Shown here: piece after piece, positions 39,662 to 47,901 of the stretch
How the letters are laid out: the number at the start of each line of letters is the position of its first letter
Numbering within the stretch: position 1 is the stretch's first letter
NCBI RefSeq assembly: GCF_900088825.1
Contig: NZ_LT592171.1
Span: forward strand, 1,423,208 to 1,471,405
Direction of reading: 5' to 3'
DNA: 48,198 bases
Source: Thiomonas delicata
Lineage (GTDB): Bacteria > Pseudomonadota > Gammaproteobacteria > Burkholderiales > Burkholderiaceae_C
The notes under the pieces: generated by a model
Seen by the model: only the letters and a program-made list of their open reading frames with translations
Told to the model about the DNA's origin: nothing
Database searches by the model: none
Program-made: the position numbers and the translations under genes

Positions 39662-41283
39662 CACTGTGCTGCCAGCAGTTGCTGGCGCAGCTTGTTCTTC
39701 TGGATCTTGCCGGTGGCCCCCAGAGGAATGGCGTCGATGAAACGCACGTCATCCGGCACCCACCATTTCGCAACCTTGCCCTCGTAAAATGCCAGGAGTT
39801 CCTCGCGCGAAACCTCCGTCTGCGGCTTTGTCACCACGACCAGCAGCGGGCGCTCATCCCACTTGGCATCCGGCATGGCGATGCACGCCGCCATCGCCAC
39901 GGCAGGATGCGCCATGGCGATGTTCTCGATCTCGATGGAACTGATCCACTCGCCACCGGATTTGATGACGTCCTTCGTGCGATCCACGATCTGCACATAG
40001 CCGTCCGGATCGACGGTGACCACATCGCCGGTCGGGAACCATCCGTCGCGCAAGGGACTCGGCTGACCGGATCGGTAGTAGTCGCGCAGGATCCACGGCC
40101 CCCTCACCTGCAGATCGCCCATCGACGCCCCATCCCATGGAAGGTCGCGCCCCTGTCCGTCGACGACGCGCAAATCCACACCGAAAAGGGGTCTGCCCTG
40201 CTTGACCTGCACCGCCATGCGCTGCTCCGGCCCCAGGCCGAGGTGTTTGTTCTTGAGGGTGCATACCGTGCCCAGCGGGCTCATCTCGGTCATGCCCCAA
40301 GCATGACGCACCTCGACGCCAAAGCCGTCCTGGAACGCGGAGATCATTGCGGCCGGCGCCGCGGCGCCGCCAATGAGCACGGACCGCAGGGCGGCTGGTT
40401 TGCGTCCCTCGCGCTGCATCTGGCCGAGCAAGCCGAGCCAGATGGTGGGCACGCCGGCGGCGAAGGTCACGGCCTCGGCGTCCATCGACGCAAACAGCGA
40501 AGCACCGTCCAGCGCCGGGCCAGGCAGCACCAGCTTGCACCCGACCAGCGCCGCGGCATAGGGAATGCCCCAGGCGTTCACATGAAACATCGGAACCACG
40601 GGCAGCACGCAGTCACGCGCGGAAAGATTCATCACGTCCGGCAAAGCCGAGGCGTAAGCATGCAGCACGGTGGAGCGATGGCTGTACAACACCCCCTTGG
40701 GGTCGCCCGTCGTGCCGCTGGTGTAGCACAGCGACGAGGCGGCGTTTTCGTCGATCTCGGGCCAGACATAGTGATCGTCTTGCCCGGCCAGCAGGTCCTC
40801 ATAGCTGAGCACGCCGGGCACGGCCTGCCGCAATTCGGGCGTGATGGCGCCGGCCTCGCACAGCGCAATCCAGTGCTCCACGGCTGGACAGCGCGAAGCG
40901 ACCGCCTGGATGATGGGCGCGAACGTCATGTCGAAAGCCAAGGCCCGGTCGCCCGCATGTTGGATGATCCAGGCGATCTGGTCCGGGTGCAGGCGTGGAT
41001 TCAGCGTATGCAGCACGCGGCCGCTTCCCGACACCCCGTAATACAACTCGAAATGCCGATACCCGTTCCAGGCCAGCGAACCCAGGCGCTCGCCTGCTTG
41101 CAGCCCCAGGGCATCCAACGCCCGGGCCAGGCGCTTGGCGCGGCTGTTGACCCCGGCATACGTGGTGCGATGCAGGTCACCCTCGACCCGGCGCGACACG
41201 ATTTCCGTATCGCCGTGATAACGCGCCGCGAATTCGATCAGCCCCGAAATACGCAGCCCATGCTCCTGCATCAAACCGTTCAT
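39658..41283 (-). CDS. Acyl-CoA ligase, medium- or long-chain (DmdB-like)
   Basis: The 541-residue protein is an AMP-forming acyl-CoA synthetase: P-loop [14 protein letters not shown], the [11 protein letters not shown] motif, the hinge GWFPTGD and [16 protein letters not shown], and the C-terminal catalytic lysine in GKIQKNKLR. The family covers fatty-acid and 3-methylmercaptopropionate ligases, which share these motifs, so the substrate cannot be assigned. No beta-oxidation genes are nearby. ATG 41283 has GGGAGA upstream and is preferred to ATG 41319. Confidence 0.88.
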   Translation of the reverse strand: MNGLMQEHGLRISGLIEFAARYHGDTEIVSRRVEGDLHRTTYAGVNSRAKRLARALDALGLQAGERLGSLAWNGYRHFELYYGVSGSGRVLHTLNPRLHPDQIAWIIQHAGDRALAFDMTFAPIIQAVASRCPAVEHWIALCEAGAITPELRQAVPGVLSYEDLLAGQDDHYVWPEIDENAASSLCYTSGTTGDPKGVLYSHRSTVLHAYASALPDVMNLSARDCVLPVVPMFHVNAWGIPYAAALVGCKLVLPGPALDGASLFASMDAEAVTFAAGVPTIWLGLLGQMQREGRKPAALRSVLIGGAAAPAAMISAFQDGFGVEVRHAWGMTEMSPLGTVCTLKNKHLGLGPEQRMAVQVKQGRPLFGVDLRVVDGQGRDLPWDGASMGDLQVRGPWILRDYYRSGQPSPLRDGWFPTGDVVTVDPDGYVQIVDRTKDVIKSGGEWISSIEIENIAMAHPAVAMAACIAMPDAKWDERPLLVVVTKPQTEVSREELLAFYEGKVAKWWVPDDVRFIDAIPLGATGKIQKNKLRQQLLAAQC

Positions 41284-41478
41284 GCCTGTCTCCCGATCTT
41301 TGCTTTTCTCGATAGCCATCCAGCTTCCGCCCCGGCTGGACGCAACAGCCTATAGCAAACCGTATCAGCCCGGAAATCTACGCGTTTTGCCGCGCCGAAT
41401 CGTGCCGTAGGCGCAACGGCGAGACACCATGCCCTTGTTCGTTGATTTGCCACAAAAAATGAGGGCAAGCCCGACCGA

Positions 41479-41484
41479 TAAAAT
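41479..41484 (+). promoter_or_regulatory. Possible -10 element of the fdxA promoter
   Basis: TAAAAT lies 38 bases before the fdxA ATG in an AT-rich spot of the 237-base gap after the ligase gene. A clear -35 hexamer at proper spacing is missing. The rest of the gap shows nothing definite. Confidence 0.45.
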
Positions 41485-41521
41485 AACCCTTTCATTCAAC
41501 ACAAATTCACAAGAGCGACCG

Positions 41522-41845
41522 ATGACCTTTGTCGTGACCGAAAATTGCATCAAGTGCAAGTTCACCGATTGTGTGGACGTCTGCCCGGTGGACTGCTTCC
41601 GCGAAGGCCCCAACTTCCTGGCGATCGATCCGGACGAATGCATCGACTGCGCCGTATGCGTGCCCGAGTGTCCGGCCAACGCCATCTTCGCCGAGGAAGA
41701 CGTCCCTGGCGACCAACAAGCATTCATTGCCCTCAACGCCGAACTGTCGCGCCGCTGGCCCAGCATCACCAAGCGCAAGCCCGCCCCGCCGGACGGCGAA
41801 GAATGGAATGGCAAACCCGGCAAGCTGCAGTTTCTCGAGCGCTGA
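41522..41845 (+). CDS. fdxA: Seven-iron ferredoxin FdxA
   Basis: The 107-residue protein carries nine N-terminal Cys residues at 9, 12, 17, 21, 25, 40, 43, 46 and 50, the pattern of [3Fe-4S][4Fe-4S] ferredoxins such as Azotobacter FdI. It begins [17 protein letters not shown] and has the longer C-terminal tail of that family. It is followed 32 bases later by a ferredoxin-NADP reductase gene, so the two probably form an electron-transfer couple. Confidence 0.96.
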   Translation: MTFVVTENCIKCKFTDCVDVCPVDCFREGPNFLAIDPDECIDCAVCVPECPANAIFAEEDVPGDQQAFIALNAELSRRWPSITKRKPAPPDGEEWNGKPGKLQFLER

Positions 41846-41877
41846 ACATCCGGATTCCGACCGCCCCCTCATCCCTC

Positions 41878-42981
41878 ATGGAAATGCACATCAATCCGGC
41901 CATCGCCGACGCGGCCCTGGCCAGCGCCCCGCCGATCGAGACCGATGCCGTCATTATTGGCGCCGGTCCCGTGGGTTTGTTTCAGGTTTTCGAACTCGGC
42001 CTGCTCGACATCAAGGCCCACGTCATCGACAGCCTGCCGCACCTGGGCGGCCAGTGCGTGGAGCTCTATCCGGACAAGCCCATCTACGACATTCCGGCCG
42101 TGCCCATGTGCACCGGCCAGGAACTCACCGACAACCTGCTCAAGCAGATCGAGCCGTTCAAGCCCACCTTCCATCTGGGACAGGACGTGACGGAGCTGCA
42201 GCGCCAGGACGACGGGCGCTTCGTCGTGCGCACCTCCAAGGACACCACCTTGCTCACCAAGACGGTGTTCATCGCCGCCGGCGTGGGCTCGTTCCAGCCG
42301 CGCACCCTCAAAGTGGAGGGGCTGGACGCCTTCGAGGGCACGCAGTTGTTCTACCGCGTGAAGAACCCCGCGGTCTTCGCCGGCAAAAATCTCGTGGTGG
42401 TCGGCGGCGGCGACTCGGCGCTGGATTGGGCGCTGCACTTCGCCCAGGATGACGCGCACCGCGCCGAAAGCGTCATCCTCGTGCACCGGCGCGACGGCTT
42501 TCGCGCCGCGCCGGCCTCGGTGGCCAAGATGCACGCCCTGTGCGAGCAGCACGCGATGCAGTTCGTCGTCGGTCAGATCACGGGGTTCGAGGCCGACGGC
42601 GATGGCCGCCTGTCGCAGGTCAAGCTCACCGGCAACGACGGCATCACCCGGCGCCTGCCGCTGGACATGCTGCTGGTGTTCTTCGGCCTGTCACCCAAGC
42701 TCGGCCCCATCGCCCACTGGGGCCTGGACCTGGAGCGCAAGCAGATCCTGGTCGACACGGAGAAGTTCCAAACCAACATCCCGGGCATTTTCGCCGTGGG
42801 CGACATCAACACCTACCCGGGCAAGAAAAAACTCATCCTCTCGGGCTTCCACGAAGCCGCGCTGGCAGCCTTCGGCGCCGCCCACACCATCTTCCCGGAC
42901 AAGAAAATCCACCTCCAGTACACCACCACCAGCCCCAAACTGCATCGGGTCCTCGGCGTCGAAACTCCGGTCTTCGATTGA
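41878..42981 (+). CDS. Ferredoxin-NADP reductase, thioredoxin-reductase type
   Basis: The 367-residue flavoprotein has the FAD motif [17 protein letters not shown] and [17 protein letters not shown] region of TrxR-like ferredoxin-NADP reductases, and the NADPH motif [13 protein letters not shown]. The CxxC of true thioredoxin reductases is absent, as expected. The C-terminal [20 protein letters not shown] binds FAD. It transfers electrons between NADPH and ferredoxin, most likely FdxA encoded just upstream. The start is ATG 41878; the frame is open far upstream through fdxA in a different register. Confidence 0.93.
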   Translation: MEMHINPAIADAALASAPPIETDAVIIGAGPVGLFQVFELGLLDIKAHVIDSLPHLGGQCVELYPDKPIYDIPAVPMCTGQELTDNLLKQIEPFKPTFHLGQDVTELQRQDDGRFVVRTSKDTTLLTKTVFIAAGVGSFQPRTLKVEGLDAFEGTQLFYRVKNPAVFAGKNLVVVGGGDSALDWALHFAQDDAHRAESVILVHRRDGFRAAPASVAKMHALCEQHAMQFVVGQITGFEADGDGRLSQVKLTGNDGITRRLPLDMLLVFFGLSPKLGPIAHWGLDLERKQILVDTEKFQTNIPGIFAVGDINTYPGKKKLILSGFHEAALAAFGAAHTIFPDKKIHLQYTTTSPKLHRVLGVETPVFD

Positions 42982-42983
42982 AA

Positions 42984-43019
42984 ATCTCCGCGCGTGCGGA
43001 TCGAAGCATGCGCGGAGAT
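42984..43019 (+). terminator. Long stem-loop after the ferredoxin reductase gene
   Basis: ATCTCCGCGCGTGC (42984-42997) pairs with GCATGCGCGGAGAT (43006-43019), 14 bp with one G-T pair and an 8-base loop, three bases after the stop codon. There is no T-tract, so it may act as an RNA 3' end stabiliser or weak terminator instead of a standard one. Confidence 0.5.
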
Positions 43020-43086
43020 GCCGAGAGGCCTCGAAGCGCCGGCGATTGTCCGCTGCAGTTCAGCCGAAGCCAGCGCCGCTTTCGTC

Positions 43087-43116
43087 TTGCCGTAGGCTAA
43101 AAACCCCGGCTATACT
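43087..43116 (+). promoter_or_regulatory. tRNA-Asn promoter
   Basis: TTGCCG (43087-43092) and TATACT (43111-43116) are separated by 18 bases, a good sigma-70 pair, with the tRNA beginning 11 bases after the -10 hexamer. Confidence 0.75.
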
Positions 43117-43126
43117 AGAAGGCTGT

Positions 43127-43202
43127 TCCCCGATAGCTCAGTCGGTAGAGCGACGGACTGTTAATCCGCAGGTCCCTGGTTCGAGCCCAGGTCGGGGAGC
43201 CA
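43127..43202 (+). tRNA. tRNA-Asn (anticodon GTT)
   Basis: A complete 76-base tRNA: acceptor TCCCCGA pairs with TCGGGGA, discriminator G, encoded CCA. The anticodon loop CTGTTAA gives GTT (43160-43162), reading AAC and AAT. The T-arm TGGTTCGAGCCCA is normal. One A-C mismatch sits at the base of the anticodon stem. The 3' end of a tRNA followed by an integrase gene 317 bases later suggests that this gene is the attachment site of the element to its right. Confidence 0.97.
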
Positions 43203-43218
43203 AGAAATACAGAGGACA

Positions 43219-43261
43219 ATCAAGGCCTTACAGCGCAAGCTGTCGGGCCTTGATGCTTTTT
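43219..43261 (+). terminator. Intrinsic terminator behind tRNA-Asn
   Basis: A two-part stem: ATCAAGGCC (43219-43227) with GGCCTTGAT (43246-43254), and inside it ACAGC-GCAA-GCTGT with a GNRA tetraloop, followed by GCTTTTT. It ends the tRNA transcript. Lying beyond the tRNA 3' end, it may be DNA brought by the integrated element. Confidence 0.85.
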
Positions 43262-43518
43262 CGGGTCCCAAACCCGGCGATGTCAGTGACTTTGTCAGTG
43301 CCATCCGGTCGCCGAGCGTCGCGTGATGTCGCGCGCAGGCTACAACGCCAGGGGTGTTTTCCGGCACCTCGGCTGCAAGGCCGGCGTCCAATCTAAACGC
43401 TGTCGCTTCACGCCAAGTCCCCAACCCACATAGGACTTGTCATGAAGCCATGCGCATCACCCCCGTCGTTCCCCGCGCGCCGCCCAGCGCACAGCACCGT
43501 CCAGCGCGGAGGTGCCCG
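43262..43518 (+). other. Leader between tRNA-Asn terminator and integrase
   Basis: No gene of its own is seen. The integrase frame is open from 43354, but the first 55 codons lack family character and the ribosome-binding site GGAGG at 43508-43512 points to ATG 43519. ATG 43450 is a less likely start. Attachment and arm-type sites are expected here but cannot be told apart by eye. Confidence 0.5.
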
Positions 43519-44889
43519 ATGAGCCCCTTCCAAATCTCCGGCCGCCAAGGCTGGCACGCCGAGGTCCGCCTTGCCGACGGGCGCACGGCGCGCAAGAAAT
43601 TCCAGCTCAAACACGAGGCGCAGGCCTGGATGACCCGGGAACAAGCCAAGGCCGATGCCGCGCAGGCGCCCGCGTTCGGTGGGCCCGGCAAGCTGACCCT
43701 GGGCGCCTTGCTGGTGGAATACGCCAAGCTCAAAACGCTGGTCAAAGGCGGCTATCGGGCCGAACTCACCCGCATCAACCACTACGTCGTCGCGGCCGGG
43801 CTGCCACCCCTGCTCGTCGAAGTCGACGCCGCTGGCCGGCGCTACCTGCGCACCCAGACCACGGGGGCGGCCGTGCCGAAGGGCTGGGCCCATTACCTGG
43901 ATACGCGACGCGCGCAGTCCGCGCGCACCTACGCCCTCATCGCACAGCTGGGCGCCAAGCTTTGCAGCGCCATCACCAGCGCGGACATCGCGTTGCTGCA
44001 GACGACCATGAAAGCCGACCAGCTCTCCGAGAGCACCGCGCAAAAGGAAATCGCACTGCTCAAGGCCTGCTTCAACGTCGCCATCTCCACCTGGAAGTGG
44101 AAGCACTTCGAAAACCCCTGCGTCGGCGTCAAACTGGGCAAATCCGAAAAGCGCTTTGTCAGCATCAGCGCCGCACAGATGGACGCCCTGATTGCGGCGC
44201 TGGCGCAGTGCGATAACCCGCAGTTCTGGCCCCTGGTGGAACTGGCCATGAGCTCGGCCATGCGCAAAGGCAGTCTGCTGACGCTGCGCTGGGACCACCT
44301 CGACCTGGAGGGCCGTCAGGCCAAAATCTGGGCCAAAGGCCGCTGGGCCCAGATTCCGCTGAGCCGCCGCTCGGTGGACATTCTCGGACGCGTGCCGCGC
44401 ACCGATGCAAACCGTGTCTTCACGATGAGCGCGAACGCGGTCGACATGGCCTGGGACGGCGTGCGCCAGCGAGCCGGGGTACCCAAGCTGCAGTTCCGCG
44501 ACCTACGCCACCGCGCACCGACCTACTACGCGCGCAAGGGGGCCACGGTCACGGCCATCAAGCAGTTGCTCGGCCACACCACGACCCGCATGGCCGAGGT
44601 GTACATCGATATGGCGGCCGACGATGTCGTCCATGAGCTCGACCGCCTGGACGGAGATGTGGGGCCCAGCACCGCCGCCCTGCCGCCGGTCCACGACCCC
44701 GACGGCCGCAAGAAGCACCCGCACGCACGTCGAGCCCAAGTGGGCCTGCCCAAGGAGGGCGTCGAGACCGCCCACGATGCGCAGGCCGATGCCTGCAAGC
44801 AGGATGCCCCGGAAGAACCCGCGAACGCGGTCCCGTCCGCGGCCGGCAATGTGGTCTATCTCCGCCTTCTCCCGAAGCGCGTGGCCTGA
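43519..44889 (+). CDS. Tyrosine site-specific recombinase (integrase)
   Basis: The 456-residue protein has an N-terminal arm-binding region, a SAM-like core-binding domain (about 60-200) and a catalytic domain with Arg249 (AMRKGSL), Lys273, Arg330 (FRDLRHRAP), His353 (LLGHTTT) and nucleophile Tyr362 (VYI). The His that normally stands three residues before the second Arg is Arg327 here. The extra C-terminal 90 residues are low complexity and basic/acidic mixed. With tRNA-Asn upstream it should direct integration of the element that follows. Confidence 0.92.
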   Translation: MSPFQISGRQGWHAEVRLADGRTARKKFQLKHEAQAWMTREQAKADAAQAPAFGGPGKLTLGALLVEYAKLKTLVKGGYRAELTRINHYVVAAGLPPLLVEVDAAGRRYLRTQTTGAAVPKGWAHYLDTRRAQSARTYALIAQLGAKLCSAITSADIALLQTTMKADQLSESTAQKEIALLKACFNVAISTWKWKHFENPCVGVKLGKSEKRFVSISAAQMDALIAALAQCDNPQFWPLVELAMSSAMRKGSLLTLRWDHLDLEGRQAKIWAKGRWAQIPLSRRSVDILGRVPRTDANRVFTMSANAVDMAWDGVRQRAGVPKLQFRDLRHRAPTYYARKGATVTAIKQLLGHTTTRMAEVYIDMAADDVVHELDRLDGDVGPSTAALPPVHDPDGRKKHPHARRAQVGLPKEGVETAHDAQADACKQDAPEEPANAVPSAAGNVVYLRLLPKRVA

Positions 44890-45011
44890 TGCAGCCAGCG
44901 ACGGCGGCCCCGGGACGCTTGGTCGTCCCGGGGCCGCTTGATGCGAGGGTTGAAGATGCCGCTAGCACCCGGCTGTGGCTGATTGCGACGGCCTCGGCAG
45001 GGCCGGGTCGG

Positions 45012-45377
45012 TCAACGTTTGTTGGGGCGCCCTGGGCGCTTGGTGGTCGGGCCGGTGGGCATCGCCAGTGCAGGCCCGCCGGTGCTTGAATTGGCTGGCG
45101 ACGCCAGGTCCGTGACATCGGCCACCGCCAGCACCGTCGAGACTCCACCTTGCGGCAGCGGCGCCGGCGTCTGTCCGGCCGGCGCCCAGGCCAACTGGGC
45201 TTGGCGTTGGCGCTGCAACCATTGCTGGACGACGGATTCGAACCACAGGGCCTCCTTGCCGTGCCGCAACGCGGGAGGAAAGGCATCGGCACGCACCATG
45301 CGCTCCAGGGTGCGTTCGCTGCAGCAGAGCAGCTGCGCCACGGTGGCTTTGGTCAGAAAAGGGTCGGCGTTCATCAT
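45012..45377 (-). CDS. Small HTH protein, excisionase/AlpA-like
   Basis: The 121-residue product opens with a winged-helix motif of the excisionase/AlpA type, FLTKATVAQLLCCSERTLE, followed by FPPALRHGKEALWFE, a beta-wing, and a Pro/Ala/Gly-rich tail ending TTKRPGRPNKR, an AT-hook-like basic stretch. Such proteins steer integrase towards excision or regulate satellite phages. It is convergent with the integrase gene. ATG 45377 or 45374 is used; an open frame to 45443 adds nothing typical. Confidence 0.7.
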   Translation of the reverse strand: MMNADPFLTKATVAQLLCCSERTLERMVRADAFPPALRHGKEALWFESVVQQWLQRQRQAQLAWAPAGQTPAPLPQGGVSTVLAVADVTDLASPANSSTGGPALAMPTGPTTKRPGRPNKR

Positions 45378-45556
45378 GATGCTGCTCACAGCGGAGTGGT
45401 TGGAGCAGCGTGTAGCGCGTGGGTTTATGCCAATGCGCCGCACGGCCCCGTGGCCGTGAAAAATTCACGCTTTTGCGAAATATGTTGGCTCCGCCCCGCA
45501 GCGCCCTTCGATTTTCAGGGGCGGGCGCAGTATTCTCATCTCGCACCCGCCAAGTG

Positions 45557-45625
45557 CTGTAACGGTGTAACCGTGTCACCTGCCCCAAGCCCCTGGGCCG
45601 CGCAAGTTACCGGTTACAGCGTGAC
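45557..45625. repeat. Clustered GTAAC(C)G repeats, possible operator or origin
   Basis: GTAACGG (45559-45565), GTAACCG (45567-45573) and, inverted, CGGTTAC (45611-45617) recur within 60 bases; the outer ones build a nearly perfect inverted repeat CTGTAAC(C)GG / CCGGTTACAG. Such clusters serve as operators for the local HTH protein or as iterons for replication; the ATPase gene next door suits either reading. Function is inferred. Confidence 0.4.
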
Positions 45626-45868
45626 GACGCACCAGTTGCTCTTTCACAATCAGACACCACCATGTCGCTGCATCATGCTGATGCGGTGACTGCGATAAGC
45701 CCCAGAACGCGCCCTCAGGAGCGCCTTCTCTCAGGTCATGCTCTTCGCCGCATTCATGTGGCGCACATCATCTGTTGCCCTGCCGCCATGCGAGCGGGAA
45801 GACAGGGCAAAGTTGACACAAGTGGCCCCTCCTCCCTCTCTCTTCTTGGGCGGCAGGGTTAACTCAAC

Positions 45869-45891
45869 CAAGGGCTCGGCTCGAGCCCTTG
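45869..45891 (+). promoter_or_regulatory. Hairpin just upstream of the ATPase start
   Basis: CAAGGGCTC (45869-45877) and GAGCCCTTG (45883-45891) form a perfect 9-bp stem with a 5-base loop, ending directly before ATG 45892 and 13 bases before ATG 45904. It could control translation of the ATPase. No T-tract follows. Confidence 0.5.
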
Positions 45892-45903
45892 ATGGAAATC
45901 ATC

Positions 45904-47667
45904 ATGAACATCCTGAAATTTCTCAAGCCAACAATCCATACCCCAGAAAAGGGCGTCGCAGCCACCGCACGTGTCACGAACTTTGTGAGGCCCGAAGGGG
46001 GCTGGGTACCCATGGGCTACACACTTGACGGCAGCTATGTTGTGCTGTCGCTCAAGACCGGACAGCTCGTGACATTGCGCGCACAAGACCTGCACATGAA
46101 AAAACTCCAGGTCTGGCTTGGCCTGGAGGTGCGCAATAGCAGCATGGTGTACGACAACGACATCAAAAAAGACGTCGTGGAACCGACGGCTGTCGTGGAA
46201 GAGATTGCCAAGGCTTGCGACGAAATGGGGCTCTTTGATTTCAGCCGCGTTCGCGGCCCGGGCCTGTACCGTGAAGGTGATGACCTGGTGGTCAATTTCG
46301 GTCACCAGGTTGCCACGGCCGACGGCAAATTGGTGCCTTTGCATCCAGGGCACAAAAGCGCTATCTACCAAGGTGGCCCTTCGCTGGGCTTTGCGTTGGA
46401 TACGCCTTGCGCATCCAGTGAAGAGGTCTTGCGGGTCCTGGGTGTGCTGGGCAGCTTCGGGCTCGGCGGCAAAGGAGACCTGATAAAGCTTGCCGGGTGG
46501 CTGGTGACGGCGTTCTTTGGCGCCGCCCTGCCCCACCGCCCCATTCTGGCCATCTCGGCAGAGCGGGGTTCCGGCAAGACGACGCTCATCGAGTTCTTGA
46601 ACGCGCTCCTCGGACCTCAGGCCATACGCCGCGATGGCATTCCGACGACAGCCCAGATGATTTACGCCCTGGAAAATCGCTCGGCCACGCTCATCGTCGA
46701 CGAGCTTGAGGGGCGTGGCTCTAAAAAGGCCGCCGTCGAGACCTTCATGGAAATGTTGCGCATCCAGTTCACCTCCAGTTCATCCCAACGGTTGAGTCGT
46801 GTCATTGGGGGTAAGACGCGCTACTACAACGCCCCCGTGTGCGTGTTGCTGCTCGGAATCAGTCTTCCGAGCTTCAATGCAGCCACCGAAACGCGAACGG
46901 TACGCCTCAACTTGGACGCCCTGCCAGAGGCGTCGCGTCTGTACTACGAATGGTTACTGGATTCGTCTCGCGAGAGCGAAACCGTGGCTCTAGGTGCTCG
47001 CCTGCGAAGGCTGTTGGTCTCACGCTGGAACATCATGCGTGGCACCATGGCTGCCGTGCGTCCGATGCTCATCGGCCTCGGCCACGAGGCACGCATTGCG
47101 GACAAGTTCTCGCCGCTCTTGGCGGGGTACGTCGCAATGACCCATGACCATGTGCCGTCGCCCGAAGAGCTGCGCAGCCTCATCGCGCAGATGGACCTCA
47201 GCCAGACAGCACCGGCGACCGTGGAACGCGACGCCGAAATGTGCCTGAGTGTTCTACTCAATCGCAAGGTGGTCATTTACAAGATGACTGATGGTGCGAA
47301 AGAGAAGACACACATGACCATTCGGGACGCGCTCACGCATGTCGTTCATGGTGACGCCGCTGCTCGAGAGCCGCTCACGCGGCAGCTCGAGGAGTTTGGA
47401 GTTCGCCCACTTTGGGTTCGGGCCAGCGCAAGCTGGAAACTGGCGGTCTGCAGTTCCGAGCACCACGAAGGGATGCGCAAACTCATGATGCGAACGGACT
47501 GGGCTCTGGGAGGCTGGAAAGATGTGCTGCAGCGCCTACCCGGCGCTAAGGCAAGCGTTCAGAAGGTCGCCCGGTCAACGCAGCGCGTGGTGGTGGTGGA
47601 CATGCCCCGTGAGGTGCTGGAGCCGGAAGATGGTGATTACGATTTTCCGGAGCCAATGGCAGCGTGA
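45904..47667 (+). CDS. Large P-loop ATPase, primase-helicase-like
   Basis: The 587-residue protein has a Walker A motif AERGSGKTT (219-227) and Walker B TLIVDELEG (about 262-270, Asp266), followed by a sensor-like stretch CVLLLGISLPSFNAATETRT. The N-terminal 160 residues are beta-rich with RGPGLYREGDDLVVNFG, a pattern I associate with D5/primase-type helicases of plasmids and satellites. The family cannot be fixed by eye. It may drive replication of the element, or be the motor of a defence system with the downstream nuclease. ATG 45904 is used; ATG 45892 is an alternative. Codon use is less GC-rich than the core genes. Confidence 0.7.
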   Translation: MNILKFLKPTIHTPEKGVAATARVTNFVRPEGGWVPMGYTLDGSYVVLSLKTGQLVTLRAQDLHMKKLQVWLGLEVRNSSMVYDNDIKKDVVEPTAVVEEIAKACDEMGLFDFSRVRGPGLYREGDDLVVNFGHQVATADGKLVPLHPGHKSAIYQGGPSLGFALDTPCASSEEVLRVLGVLGSFGLGGKGDLIKLAGWLVTAFFGAALPHRPILAISAERGSGKTTLIEFLNALLGPQAIRRDGIPTTAQMIYALENRSATLIVDELEGRGSKKAAVETFMEMLRIQFTSSSSQRLSRVIGGKTRYYNAPVCVLLLGISLPSFNAATETRTVRLNLDALPEASRLYYEWLLDSSRESETVALGARLRRLLVSRWNIMRGTMAAVRPMLIGLGHEARIADKFSPLLAGYVAMTHDHVPSPEELRSLIAQMDLSQTAPATVERDAEMCLSVLLNRKVVIYKMTDGAKEKTHMTIRDALTHVVHGDAAAREPLTRQLEEFGVRPLWVRASASWKLAVCSSEHHEGMRKLMMRTDWALGGWKDVLQRLPGAKASVQKVARSTQRVVVVDMPREVLEPEDGDYDFPEPMAA

Positions 47668-47713
47668 TGTGACGCGGGGATTGGTGCGGTGCGGGTGATG
47701 CATGAAATGGATG

Positions 47714-47748
47714 GGGCGCGGTGGCAACACCGCGCCCTTTTCTTTTTT
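47714..47748 (+). terminator. Strong intrinsic terminator after the ATPase gene
   Basis: GGGCGCGGTG (47714-47723), GCAA tetraloop, CACCGCGCCC (47728-47737), then TTTTCTTTTTT. A perfect 10-bp stem and long T-tract separate the ATPase transcript from the nuclease gene, so the latter needs its own promoter. The rest of the 234-base gap shows no gene. Confidence 0.92.
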
Positions 47749-47901
47749 CGGAGCCGGCTGGTCGGCTTCAAGGCCGGGTTTCATCCCCCACACTTGAGGC
47801 ACCCCGAATTGGCCGTGCCGGCAGGCATGTGCAGGCTACCGCCTTGATGCAAAATCGCAAGCGGTACGGACCGCACTGGCGCCGTTGACCGGGGATATGA
47901 C

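Larger units (their letters stand above)
45378..45903. other. Non-coding control region between HTH gene and ATPase
   Basis: No convincing gene is seen in these 526 bases. They hold an inverted repeat CGTGAA/TTCACG (45455-45469), the GTAACCG repeat cluster at 45557-45625, a small hairpin GCATCA/TGATGC near 45671-45685, and the hairpin at 45869-45891. Promoters of the divergent HTH and ATPase genes must lie here. A plus-strand frame at 45662-45862 has no family character and was left out. Confidence 0.5.

Noticed and set aside
41442-41455. TTGATTTGCCACAA upstream of fdxA as a fourth FNR box
   Set aside because: The right half-site matches only three of five bases and no promoter element stands at proper spacing.
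45662-45862. 66-codon plus-strand frame before the ATPase gene
   Set aside because: No ribosome-binding site and no recognisable motif; it overlaps the repeat-bearing control region.
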